From positions 1 through 5,308 of the forward strand of contig CABXPN010000052.1 in assembly GCA_902514225.1 (NCBI GenBank): 5,308 bases of DNA. The letters run 5' to 3'. Position 1 is the stretch's first letter, and each line of letters starts with the position of its first letter. Below, piece by piece: positions 1 to 5,308 of this stretch. This DNA comes from an uncultured Bacteroidota bacterium (lineage in GTDB: Bacteria; Bacteroidota; Bacteroidia; Flavobacteriales; BACL11). A program made the translations under genes and the position numbers. The notes below the pieces were generated by a model that did not search any database, was not told the DNA's origin, and was given only the letters and a program-made list of their open reading frames with translations.

Positions 1-5
1 TGATT

Positions 6-31
6 AAAAATTACTTTTAAAAATAATTTTT
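6..31 (-). terminator. Weak terminator-like inverted repeat overlapping the stop codon
   Basis: Perfect 8-bp arms (AAAAATTA at 6-13 and TAATTTTT at 24-31 on the plus strand) flank a 10-nt loop. In the direction of the gene the second arm ends in a run of five T. The arms contain no G or C, so the hairpin would be weak, and the first arm overlaps two bases of the TAA. It is a candidate only. Confidence 0.25.
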
Positions 32-3000
32 ATTGTAAAATTAGTTTTTTGTTGACTATTCCATTATCGGTATCTAATTCTAATAAGTAAACTCCTTTAG
101 AATAGTCCCCTAAGTTAAATGAATGAATATATTCACCCACAAAGTTTTCTAAGTTCTCTGTGAAGATAATCTCTCCAACTAAGTTTACTACTCTAACCTC
201 TATGGATTGTTTATTATCCGATGTGAATGTTACATTAAATACATCTCTACTTGGGTTTGGAAAAATATTTAAACTACTTATGCCAAATTCGTTTATTAAC
301 GTTGGGAAAATCTCAACTAAATAAAAAATAGTATCCGAAATACAACCTAAATCATCTATTACAATAAAATAATATAATCCATTAATAATTGGATTATAAT
401 TATAAGATAAAGATGTAGAACTTAAACTTGCAGTTACTATAATTCCATTCTGATTTCCAACCTCAATTGTATAAGGAGCTATTCCTCCAATAACAGATAA
501 TTGCAAAGAATTACCGGTTAAGATTATCTGAGGATCTGGAATAGAAATATTTATATGTGTATAAACTAAGCTATCACAATTATGTATACTCGAAAGTGTA
601 TCTACATATACTCCAGCAGAATCATATATATTTAATCCAATTATAACACTATCTCCCTGACATATATCAAAATACTGATTAGAGGTTAAAATAGGATACA
701 CTGTTAAACTAGTATGAATTATACTATCAGAACCTTGTGTAGAAAGCAGACTATCTACATAATGTCCTGGAGAACTATATGTGTTATTACCTACATATAA
801 CGTGTCTCCTAGGCAAATTTCTGAATTCACATAAAAAATAGATGGAGATGAACAATTTGGTTCAATAATTAAATCTTCAGATTCGTAACTGCAACCAAAA
901 TAATCAGTTACTGATAAACTAATATTTCCTACAACTAAATTTAGGTAATTAGGATCTAATGGATCTATTATTAAAGAACTTGAATTTTGTGGAGGTACAA
1001 ATGAAATACCGTTCTGAAGCCATTCATATGATGAATAATTCCATGGATTTTGTAATCCTGATATATTGATTAACCCTGTAGATCCATACATCAATGAAGA
1101 ATCACAAAAACAACCTGAAAGCATATTGCACATATTCACATTGTTTGGAATCTCAACCGCATTCCAACTAGTTGATTCACATCCAAATTGATTTACTGAT
1201 ATTACTTGGTATTCATAATTAGCCTCAGCAATCACATCTACTGAATTGCCAGTTTGTTGAGGAATTGTATTCCAGTAATAATCAACATTACTTTGACTTC
1301 CATTATGTGTTAATGTAATTTGTGTTTCTGGACAGATTCCTGTGCTAGATACATAAACCAAATTAGGAGAAGGATGAACTTGTAATATAAATGGTTCAGA
1401 AGTTCCAGTACAACCATTATCATCAACAAAAGAGACTGTAATGTCATATGTTCCAACTGTATTATAGAAATAGTCATAACTACCCGAATTTGATGGTCCA
1501 GCATACAAAACGTTATCTACATACCATGTATAATCTGCAAATCCTATTTGTGTTTCTAAATATTGATAATAAATATCCTCACAATAATCAGATTCTCCAA
1601 ATATTCTCGGTTTCTCAGGACATATAACAATAATATTAATACATTGATAGTCTGTACATCCATTTATATCTGTTATGGTAACACAAACTTCATGTGTTCC
1701 TCCACCAGCAAGCAATGGATTAAAATAATAAGTCCCAAAGCTATATTCAACTCCATTCCCTGACCAACTCTCTGTTTCTCCATTTGAAGTAGAATAACTA
1801 ATAACTGTACTTAAATCTAGCTGTGGATCATTTACACAAAATGAATTAACAGAACTGAGTGAAGTAATTGTTGGTTTTGAATAGATAACTAATGGAATAG
1901 TAACAGAATCTACACAGCCATTAATACTAGTGGCTAATAAGGATGGATTATACAAACCTGACTGACTATAGGTTCTATCAGGAGTCTCTCGTGCTGATGT
2001 TGCTCCATCATCAAAATTCCATTGCCAAGATAATATCTGAATATTAGGAGGGGTAAATCCTGAAAGGAATGAGATTGTTGGAGTCTGCTCACATTCAGGT
2101 CCAGAATACACAAATGCAGCATTAAATTCTGCTTCTACCTGTTGTGTTTTATTACATGTAAAACCACCATAAGAAACGGTAAAATCAACTGTATATATAC
2201 CAGGAAATGTATAGGTATGGATTGGATTCTGTAAAACAGAAGTGTTCCCATCTCCAAAATTCCAAAAATATGAAACTCCAGATATGCCTAATAAATAGGA
2301 AGATGTATCTCTAAAATTCATTGTAATTTGATTATTATTAGCAGAATCACAATATGCAAAGGATTTCCAATCAACTACAAATGGAATAGTAATCTCTTGA
2401 AGACCTATTCGAGATCCACTTAGATTATAACAACCAATAGTATATGTTCCTGCCTCTGTAAAAGTATAACTTGCATTAGTTGTATTACTAGCAAATACTA
2501 CACCTGAAATAGCAAAGATTGCAGGATTCCCATTAGTAGAACTAAAATTAACATCCCAAGTTCCAATATTACTATTACAAGCAAAAGTGTGTGGTATAGG
2601 AGTGTTAGGACATGTTCCACAACTACCACCAGTACATGAATTTACTGGACAAGTAACAATATTTAAATTAAGATTATCTGTTGAATTAGAACAACCATTA
2701 ACGTCTGTAAGAACTACATTATAAGTTCCTGCTGATGTATAATTTGGAGGACTTAAAATTATAGGGTAAGTATTTCCTCCATTTTGAACCAAACTGCCAT
2801 TATGATACCACTCCCATGAGGATGGGTTTGCATTTGAGGCTGTAGTAACACTTAATACTTCAGAAATCGTATGTCCATCACAATATTGTATACTGCCTGA
2901 ATTTGGATTAGGATTTATATGTCCTACAGGACCAGAAATTTCTATTAAATTAGTTGCAACAGATGTACACTGATTTCCATCAATTAGAGTTAAAATAACA

Positions 3001-5231
3001 TTGTACTCTCCAGCTGTAGAATAGCTATGAGTTACTGTTGATGTATTAGTCAAGGTAGTTGTATTACCATCTCCAAAATTCCAACTAAAATCTCCTATTA
3101 AAGAAGATGCTGTAAAAGTTACACTAGATTGCGGACATACTATATTATTTGGAATAGTAAAACTAACACTTGTACCTATTAGAGTAACTGGAAATGTATT
3201 ACTTACTGTAGCTCCACATATCTCCACTGTAACTATGATATCAGTAGATCCTAACTGATCACCCCATTCAATAGTAGCATTACTACTTCCTTGTCCGCTA
3301 ACTACACTACCAAGGCTAGCATCTGCTACTCCCCAAGTAATAACTGCATCATTAGGATATACATTAGTTATCTCAAAATTACTTCTATCATTAGTACAGA
3401 CTATAGAACTACCACTAATTACTGGTGAAGCAAGAGACAATGAATTAATTGTTTTTAGAAAAGATGATGATTGACAAGTCGGCCATCCATTTGTTGAATT
3501 TACAACATCAATACTATATGGACCTGTTGCATTCCATGTAATAACGCAGTTATCACCATTATGAGTAGCAGGAGTTCCTCCTGTTATTGACCAAGAATAA
3601 GTAGCATTTATGGAAGATGTAGTATTTGTTGGGTCAATCGTATAAAGATAAGTCTCTCCAGGACATACTAAAGTATCTCCTAGAACATCATTAACAATAT
3701 CAATTGGTTCTTGTGGGTTATCAATAATATTGATAGATTTAATCGCTAAATCATTACAAAATATTCCTGTACTAGTAGGGATTGCTTTAACAATACCTGT
3801 TCCGTGCCCTTGATCCCAAATTACATCTATTTGAGAAGCAATATATGGTGGCCCAGCAGGAGATTGTATAGTCCCATTTAGCACCTCCCATTCAACTATA
3901 CCAGACGAAGAATAATATGTCGCAATACTACTATCGCAAATAGATGTGCTTCCGTATATGTTAAGTGTAGAAAGTACATCAATATTTAAAGAGATTGGAT
4001 TAAATAAGCATTCTAAAGTAGAGGAAGATATATTTAATAATATTTGATAAGACGCTCCCCATGCCCATTGATTGTAAATAGTAATCTCTGAGGTTCCCTG
4101 ACCATCAATAATAGAAACTCCCCAAGGAGCACCAACAAGCTGCCAACTATAATTTACTCCTGGAATGCAAGCAAATGAATATTTGTGATAAGTATTGTCA
4201 CATGGATTAACCTCTCCTGTTATAAATGGATTAGTTGGTACCGCTGGTATATTCATAATAGAAGAAGAAGAACCACAACTACTACTTAAATCTGCAAGCA
4301 AAACAGAACCTAACCCATCATTTAATTCATTATCAAAATTATCCCAAATAACAAGAATACATGCGTCAGTATTAAATGAATTATATAAAACCCCTCCTTC
4401 AATAATCCAACTTGGTGAAACAGCATTTGTACAATACTCAATGGTATCCCCTTCACATATTGTTCCAATACAAGAAGTAGTAATCTCTGGCCCCAAAGTA
4501 TTTATAACTTGTATAGTTGTTGTAATGGTATCTGCACACTGACAAGCGTTGCTAATAATGAGACTTATAGTATAACTTCCAGGAGAACTATAACTGTGAA
4601 ATGGATTCTGATCTGTTGAAGTTGTTCCATCATCAAAATCCCAAAAATATGTTAGATCATATACATAAACTGTACTGTCTGTGAACCATGTTGTTTGTTG
4701 ACCACTACAAGTGTCTTGGTTTGAGGAAAGAGTTGTAGGATTTAAATTTTCCGCAAAAAATTGAATATTTGTATTCTGGCAAATTGTTGTTGAAGAAGGA
4801 ATAGTTGAAATTGAAGCAATAGGTTTGGTGATTATCTCTACACATGTAGATGCAGTCTGAGTGCAACCAATAGAATCAGTCTCTTCTACAGATACATTTC
4901 CTGATCCCTGTGGACCCCATAATACAGAGATTATATTACCTGAGCTATTAGTGGCAACTATTTGCCCTCCGGTTACAATCCAACTATAATTACTTCCAAC
5001 ATTATAAGAAGTAGAAAAAGTATTATAAGAGTTTTCACATACTTGGTAACACTCTGAAGAAGAACACGAGGTACCCCAATAACTATTACTATCTGGTAAT
5101 TCTTGATAACAAATTATTATATCTTCTTGAATAATGTTAGGATTAGCGATACACGAAATCCCTCCACAATCCTGCGTAAAAGCACTTATACTAAATAGTG
5201 TTGTTATAATTAGAAAAAATAGTTTTTTCAT
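30..5231 (-). CDS. Giant secreted PKD-domain protein with T9SS type A sorting domain (putative surface adhesin)
   Basis: The complete gene encodes 1733 residues. The ATG at 5229-5231 is the only plausible start: an in-frame TAA lies five codons upstream (5244-5246), and the ATG opens directly into a signal peptide. Domains in order: signal peptide (1-19), Cys-rich segment (20-79), PKD_6-like module (80-134), PKD (137-244), five PKD_6-like modules (250-686), PKD (688-766), Ig-like module (767-860), Cys cluster (861-885), degenerate module (886-952), two PKDs (953-1036, 1037-1117), four PKD/Ig-like modules (1118-1460), two 51-residue repeats (from 1472), SprB-like repeat (1569-1641) and T9SS type A tail (1654-1733). 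No catalytic motif is visible. From family knowledge, such proteins cross the outer membrane by T9SS and are anchored to the surface or released, serving in adhesion, gliding or polymer binding; the ligand is unknown. It contains about 59 Cys but only 15 Lys and 8 Arg, so it should be strongly acidic. It stands alone in this window, so no operon partner can be named. The architecture is confident, the adhesin role is inferred. Confidence 0.95.
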   Translation of the reverse strand: MKKLFFLIITTLFSISAFTQDCGGISCIANPNIIQEDIIICYQELPDSNSYWGTSCSSSECYQVCENSYNTFSTSYNVGSNYSWIVTGGQIVATNSSGNIISVLWGPQGSGNVSVEETDSIGCTQTASTCVEIITKPIASISTIPSSTTICQNTNIQFFAENLNPTTLSSNQDTCSGQQTTWFTDSTVYVYDLTYFWDFDDGTTSTDQNPFHSYSSPGSYTISLIISNACQCADTITTTIQVINTLGPEITTSCIGTICEGDTIEYCTNAVSPSWIIEGGVLYNSFNTDACILVIWDNFDNELNDGLGSVLLADLSSSCGSSSSIMNIPAVPTNPFITGEVNPCDNTYHKYSFACIPGVNYSWQLVGAPWGVSIIDGQGTSEITIYNQWAWGASYQILLNISSSTLECLFNPISLNIDVLSTLNIYGSTSICDSSIATYYSSSGIVEWEVLNGTIQSPAGPPYIASQIDVIWDQGHGTGIVKAIPTSTGIFCNDLAIKSINIIDNPQEPIDIVNDVLGDTLVCPGETYLYTIDPTNTTSSINATYSWSITGGTPATHNGDNCVITWNATGPYSIDVVNSTNGWPTCQSSSFLKTINSLSLASPVISGSSIVCTNDRSNFEITNVYPNDAVITWGVADASLGSVVSGQGSSNATIEWGDQLGSTDIIVTVEICGATVSNTFPVTLIGTSVSFTIPNNIVCPQSSVTFTASSLIGDFSWNFGDGNTTTLTNTSTVTHSYSTAGEYNVILTLIDGNQCTSVATNLIEISGPVGHINPNPNSGSIQYCDGHTISEVLSVTTASNANPSSWEWYHNGSLVQNGGNTYPIILSPPNYTSAGTYNVVLTDVNGCSNSTDNLNLNIVTCPVNSCTGGSCGTCPNTPIPHTFACNSNIGTWDVNFSSTNGNPAIFAISGVVFASNTTNASYTFTEAGTYTIGCYNLSGSRIGLQEITIPFVVDWKSFAYCDSANNNQITMNFRDTSSYLLGISGVSYFWNFGDGNTSVLQNPIHTYTFPGIYTVDFTVSYGGFTCNKTQQVEAEFNAAFVYSGPECEQTPTISFLSGFTPPNIQILSWQWNFDDGATSARETPDRTYSQSGLYNPSLLATSINGCVDSVTIPLVIYSKPTITSLSSVNSFCVNDPQLDLSTVISYSTSNGETESWSGNGVEYSFGTYYFNPLLAGGGTHEVCVTITDINGCTDYQCINIIVICPEKPRIFGESDYCEDIYYQYLETQIGFADYTWYVDNVLYAGPSNSGSYDYFYNTVGTYDITVSFVDDNGCTGTSEPFILQVHPSPNLVYVSSTGICPETQITLTHNGSQSNVDYYWNTIPQQTGNSVDVIAEANYEYQVISVNQFGCESTSWNAVEIPNNVNMCNMLSGCFCDSSLMYGSTGLINISGLQNPWNYSSYEWLQNGISFVPPQNSSSLIIDPLDPNYLNLVVGNISLSVTDYFGCSYESEDLIIEPNCSSPSIFYVNSEICLGDTLYVGNNTYSSPGHYVDSLLSTQGSDSIIHTSLTVYPILTSNQYFDICQGDSVIIGLNIYDSAGVYVDTLSSIHNCDSLVYTHINISIPDPQIILTGNSLQLSVIGGIAPYTIEVGNQNGIIVTASLSSTSLSYNYNPIINGLYYFIVIDDLGCISDTIFYLVEIFPTLINEFGISSLNIFPNPSRDVFNVTFTSDNKQSIEVRVVNLVGEIIFTENLENFVGEYIHSFNLGDYSKGVYLLELDTDNGIVNKKLILQ
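33..272 (-). other. T9SS type A sorting domain (residues 1654-1733)
   Basis: The C-terminal 80 residues show the three conserved blocks of the type A sorting domain: LNIFPNPSRDVFNV (1654-1667), VRVVNLVGEIIF (1679-1690), and DYSKGVYLLELDTDNG followed by NKKLILQ (1709-1733). From family knowledge, this domain targets the protein to the PorU/gliding-type translocon and is removed at the surface as the cargo is attached or released. It holds 6 of the protein's 23 basic residues, in contrast to the basic-free region before it. Confidence 0.95.
309..527 (-). repeat. SprB-like repeat (residues 1569-1641)
   Basis: The segment contains the hallmark Gly-Gly-Ile-Ala-Pro-Tyr (1582-1587) and closes with Asn-Gly-Leu-Tyr-Tyr-x-x-x-x-Asp-Asp-Leu-Gly-Cys (1617-1630). 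This resembles the GG-x-x-PY ... G-x-Y-x-x-x-x-D-x-x-G-C pattern of repeats in SprB, the mobile gliding adhesin of Flavobacterium. Only one copy is seen, and it lacks the usual Trp after PY. C1630 has no obvious partner within the repeat. Confidence 0.6.
534..818 (-). repeat. Two tandem copies of a 51-residue Cys/Asp repeat (residues 1472-1566)
   Basis: Copy 1 spans 1472-1513 (693-818) and copy 2 spans 1523-1566 (534-665), with a period of 51 residues. The shared pattern is I-C-x-G-D-[ST], then a Gly, an Asn-x-Tyr, G-x-Y-V-D-[ST]-L, then x-x-D-S-[IL]. This matches a repeat common in Bacteroidota surface proteins, usually just before the T9SS tail. The typical closing Gly-Cys-Asp-Ser is Asn-Cys-Asp-Ser in copy 2 (C1552) but Gly-Ser-Asp-Ser in copy 1 (S1501), so copy 1 has lost its second Cys. 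Confidence 0.75.
852..1880 (-). repeat. Four PKD/Ig-like modules without the PKD core (residues 1118-1460)
   Basis: The modules run roughly 1118-1205, 1206-1289, 1290-1361 and 1362-1460. Opening Cys are C1132, C1217, C1300 and C1376. Trp strands are W1156, W1236, W1320 and W1404. Closing Cys, mostly preceded by Asn-Gly or Phe-Gly, are C1192, C1274, C1351 and C1447. The first has the form with SWSGNGV, then Gly-Gly-Gly-Thr-His-Glu-Val-Cys and TDINGC. The second and fourth have W-x-x-[DN]-[NG] Ig-like strands. A small Cys group (1368, 1374, 1376) opens the last. Module borders are approximate; the lack of a W-x-F-G-D-G core separates them from the PKD domains above. Confidence 0.6.
1881..2123 (-). 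repeat. PKD domain 4 (residues 1037-1117)
   Basis: The core WQWNFDDGATS is at 1069-1079. The usual N-P-x-H-T-Y turn is replaced by Thr-Pro-Asp-Arg-Thr-Tyr (1083-1088). The G-x-Y strand follows, and the module closes at Asn-Gly-Cys (C1106). C1047 and C1106 are the expected pair. It carries two of the protein's eight Arg residues (R1081, R1086). Confidence 0.87.
2124..2375 (-). repeat. PKD domain 3 (residues 953-1036)
   Basis: This is the closest match in the protein to the PKD consensus. The core YFWNFGDGNTS is at 988-998, followed by QNPIHTYTFPGIYTVDFTVS (1001-1020). Opening Cys961 and closing Cys1026 fit the disulfide pattern. It is directly followed by PKD domain 4. Confidence 0.92.
2376..2576 (-). 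repeat. Degenerate beta-sandwich module (residues 886-952)
   Basis: It is shorter than its neighbours, at about 67 residues. It has a Trp strand (TWDVNF, 891-896), an Ala-Gly-Thr-Tyr-Thr-Ile-x-Cys strand (927-934) and a closing Ile-Pro-Phe-Val-Val. The A-G-T-Y motif supports a PKD/Ig-like fold, but no standard core is present. C885 and C934 could pair. Confidence 0.4.
2577..2651 (-). other. Cys cluster between modules (residues 861-885)
   Basis: Five Cys lie within 25 residues at 861, 866, 871, 874 and 885, spaced C-x4-C-x4-C-x2-C-x10-C, in a Gly/Ser/Pro-rich context. The stretch marks a break in the regular module chain, and the module after it (886-952) is degenerate. It could be a small disulfide-knotted hinge. 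A metal site is possible in principle but less likely in a secreted protein. I know of no named domain with this spacing. Confidence 0.45.
2652..2933 (-). repeat. Ig-like/PKD-like module (residues 767-860)
   Basis: The module has C784, a Trp-Glu-Trp strand (806-808) followed by Tyr-His-Asn-Gly, then a Ser-Ala-Gly-Thr-Tyr-x-Val-x-Leu-Thr-Asp-x-Asn-Gly-Cys strand ending at C847. The W-x-[hydrophobic]-N-G and G-T-Y-x-V-x-x-x-D-x-x-G-C pattern is typical of Ig-like and PKD-like repeats in Bacteroidota surface proteins. The PKD core is absent. The family assignment is approximate. Confidence 0.6.
2934..3170 (-). repeat. PKD domain 2 (residues 688-766)
   Basis: This is a typical-length PKD domain. 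The core FSWNFGDGNTTT is at 715-726, the THSY turn at 734-737 and the G-x-Y-x-V-x-L strand at 741-747, closing with Asp-Gly-Asn-Gln-Cys (C755). C699 and C755 match the one-disulfide-per-module pattern. It follows directly on the PKD_6-like block and keeps the same spacing of opening Cys (C612 to C699, 87 residues). Confidence 0.9.
3174..4484 (-). repeat. Block of five consecutive PKD_6-like modules (residues 250-686)
   Basis: Five diverged copies, each about 85-90 residues, follow without interruption. Each opens with a Cys (C259, C344, C432, C523, C612) and has a Trp strand 16-24 residues later (W275, W363, W448, W547, W633). A hydrophobic-x-Trp or equivalent second strand follows (IWD at 295, IWDQG at 471, ITWN at 564, IEWGD at 654). 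A second Cys closes each copy (C319, C408, C492, C586, C672). Copies 3 and 6 share a Gly-Gln-Gly-[ST]-Ser/Glu turn at 377 and 646. Unlike true PKD domains, these lack the W-x-F-G-D-G core. They probably form a rigid stalk; this is inferred from the repeat pattern. Confidence 0.65.
4500..4823 (-). repeat. PKD domain 1 (residues 137-244)
   Basis: This is a canonical PKD signature. The core YFWDFDDGTTS lies at 195-205, followed by the Asn-Pro/His-Ser-Tyr turn (209-214) and the G-x-Y-x-I-x-L strand (218-224). At about 108 residues it is longer than the usual PKD of about 80. The extra length lies between the opening Cys151 and the Trp197 core, in a Ser/Thr/Gln-rich insertion (about 165-187) that carries Cys175. 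Two closing Cys, C230 and C232, form a C-x-C. PKD domains are non-catalytic beta-sandwiches used as spacers or for protein and glycan contacts. Confidence 0.88.
4830..4994 (-). repeat. PKD_6-like module 1 (residues 80-134)
   Basis: The module has the pattern seen in Bacteroidota PKD_6-like repeats: an aromatic-x-Trp strand followed by Gly-Gly (YSWIVTGG, 82-89), then an Ile/Val-x-Val-x-Trp strand (ISVLWG, 101-106), a Gly-rich turn and a closing strand ending in Gly-Cys (C123). C65 and C123 are a likely disulfide pair. The family assignment rests on motif resemblance by eye; a non-catalytic beta-sandwich is expected. Confidence 0.6.
4995..5174 (-). other. Cys-rich N-terminal segment of the mature protein (residues 20-79)
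   Basis: This 60-residue stretch carries six Cys, at 22, 27, 41, 56, 61 and 65, a density about three times that of the whole protein. It contains no Lys or Arg. I do not recognise a named domain. C65 sits where the opening Cys of the next PKD_6-like module is expected. The other five may form a small disulfide-bonded cap at the N-terminus. The cap is an inference from Cys density only. Confidence 0.5.
5175..5231 (-). other. Sec signal peptide (residues 1-19)
   Basis: Residues 1-19 have a short basic n-region (KK at 2-3), a hydrophobic core (LFFLIITTLFSISAF) and a probable signal peptidase I site after Ala-Phe-Thr. This leaves Gln20 as the mature N-terminus, and a Gln just after the cleavage site is common in Flavobacteriia. 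The peptide delivers the protein to the periplasm, where the T9SS takes over. Cys22 is not preceded by a lipobox, so a lipoprotein is unlikely. The exact cleavage residue is an inference. Confidence 0.9.
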
Positions 5232-5242
5232 GAAAGTTAAAG

Positions 5243-5261
5243 TTTAAAATATATTTTTAAA
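5243..5261 (-). other. All-A/T inverted repeat in the 5' leader
   Basis: Perfect 7-bp arms (TTTAAAA and TTTTAAA) flank a 5-nt A/T spacer, centred about 20 bases upstream of the ATG. Such a stem would be weak in RNA; on DNA it could be a binding site for a dimeric regulator. In sequence this rich in A and T, chance is the simplest explanation. No Shine-Dalgarno sequence lies between it and the ATG, which is normal for this phylum. Confidence 0.25.
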
Positions 5262-5282
5262 GTTCTTGTCGTAGTAACATAG

Positions 5283-5290
5283 CAAATATA
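5283..5290 (-). promoter_or_regulatory. Bacteroidota-type -7 promoter element (TATATTTG)
   Basis: Read on the minus strand, the site is TATATTTG, a full match to the Bacteroidota -7 consensus TAnnTTTG. Transcription would start near 5276-5280, giving a leader of about 45 nt. The matching -33 TTG element would lie about 19-21 bases further upstream, just beyond the end of the window, so it cannot be checked. The short consensus can occur by chance in AT-rich DNA, but position and strand fit. Confidence 0.55.
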
Positions 5291-5308
5291 GTAAATAAAT
5301 ATAAAAAT

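Noticed and set aside
1310..1504. 64-residue minus-strand open frame inside the large gene
   Set aside because: It is an alternative frame of the same strand, fully inside the coding sequence, with no independent support.
1563..1763. 66-residue open frame on the plus strand
   Set aside because: It is antisense to the large gene, has no domain or start-site support, and its composition is that of a frame shadow.
1934..2122. 62-residue minus-strand open frame inside the large gene
   Set aside because: It overlaps PKD domain 4 in another frame and has no motif of its own.
2577..2651. CxxC thioredoxin-like or zinc-binding motif
   Set aside because: The C-x-x-C at 871-874 lies in a Gly/Ser-rich linker with three more Cys and no thioredoxin-fold context, and the protein is exported.
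2230..3100. Nucleotide direct repeats around the PKD cores (for example near 2251 and 3071)
   Set aside because: The short identical stretches encode the conserved W-N-F-G-D-G core and are explained by protein conservation, not by a DNA repeat element.
4195..4542. 115-residue open frame on the plus strand
   Set aside because: It lies fully within the antisense of PKD_6-like modules and PKD domain 1, with no recognisable motif or ribosome site; a shadow of the real gene.
5163..5171. Lipoprotein lipobox around Cys22
   Set aside because: The residues before Cys22 are Thr-Gln-Asp, which do not fit the lipobox; a standard signal peptidase I site fits better.

Overview
The window holds one very large gene on the minus strand, from ATG at 5231 to TAA at 30. 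It encodes a 1733-residue secreted protein with a Sec signal peptide, a long chain of PKD and PKD-like/Ig-like beta-sandwich modules, a 51-residue tandem repeat, a SprB-like repeat and a C-terminal type IX secretion (T9SS) type A sorting domain. I see no catalytic domain. The best description is a T9SS-exported, cell-surface or released modular protein, probably an adhesin or binding protein. Its ligand cannot be read from the sequence.

The T9SS tail, the PKD-rich architecture, the low GC content, the absence of a Shine-Dalgarno sequence and a TAnnTTTG -7 promoter element together point to the phylum Bacteroidota, most likely a member of Flavobacteriales. The species and family cannot be fixed from this window.

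Layout in gene order, from high to low coordinates: 5232-5308 is an AT-rich leader with a promoter -7 element and an all-A/T inverted repeat. 5175-5231 encodes the signal peptide. 4995-5174 encodes a Cys-rich N-terminal segment. 852-4994 encodes about sixteen beta-sandwich modules of roughly 85-90 residues. Four of these are canonical PKD domains with a W-x-F-[GD]-D-G core; the others resemble PKD_6 or Ig-like folds. 534-818 encodes two copies of a 51-residue repeat, 309-527 a SprB-like repeat and 33-272 the T9SS sorting domain. 1-29 is the AT-rich 3' flank with a weak terminator-like inverted repeat. The other strand and frames contain only shadows of this gene. No RNA gene, mobile element or CRISPR array is visible.

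Two properties stand out. Almost every module carries a Cys near its start and another about 50-80 residues later, which suggests one disulfide staple per module. The protein is also nearly free of Lys and Arg: 23 in total, with one stretch of 452 residues lacking both. No multi-gene system can be seen, because only one gene is present.
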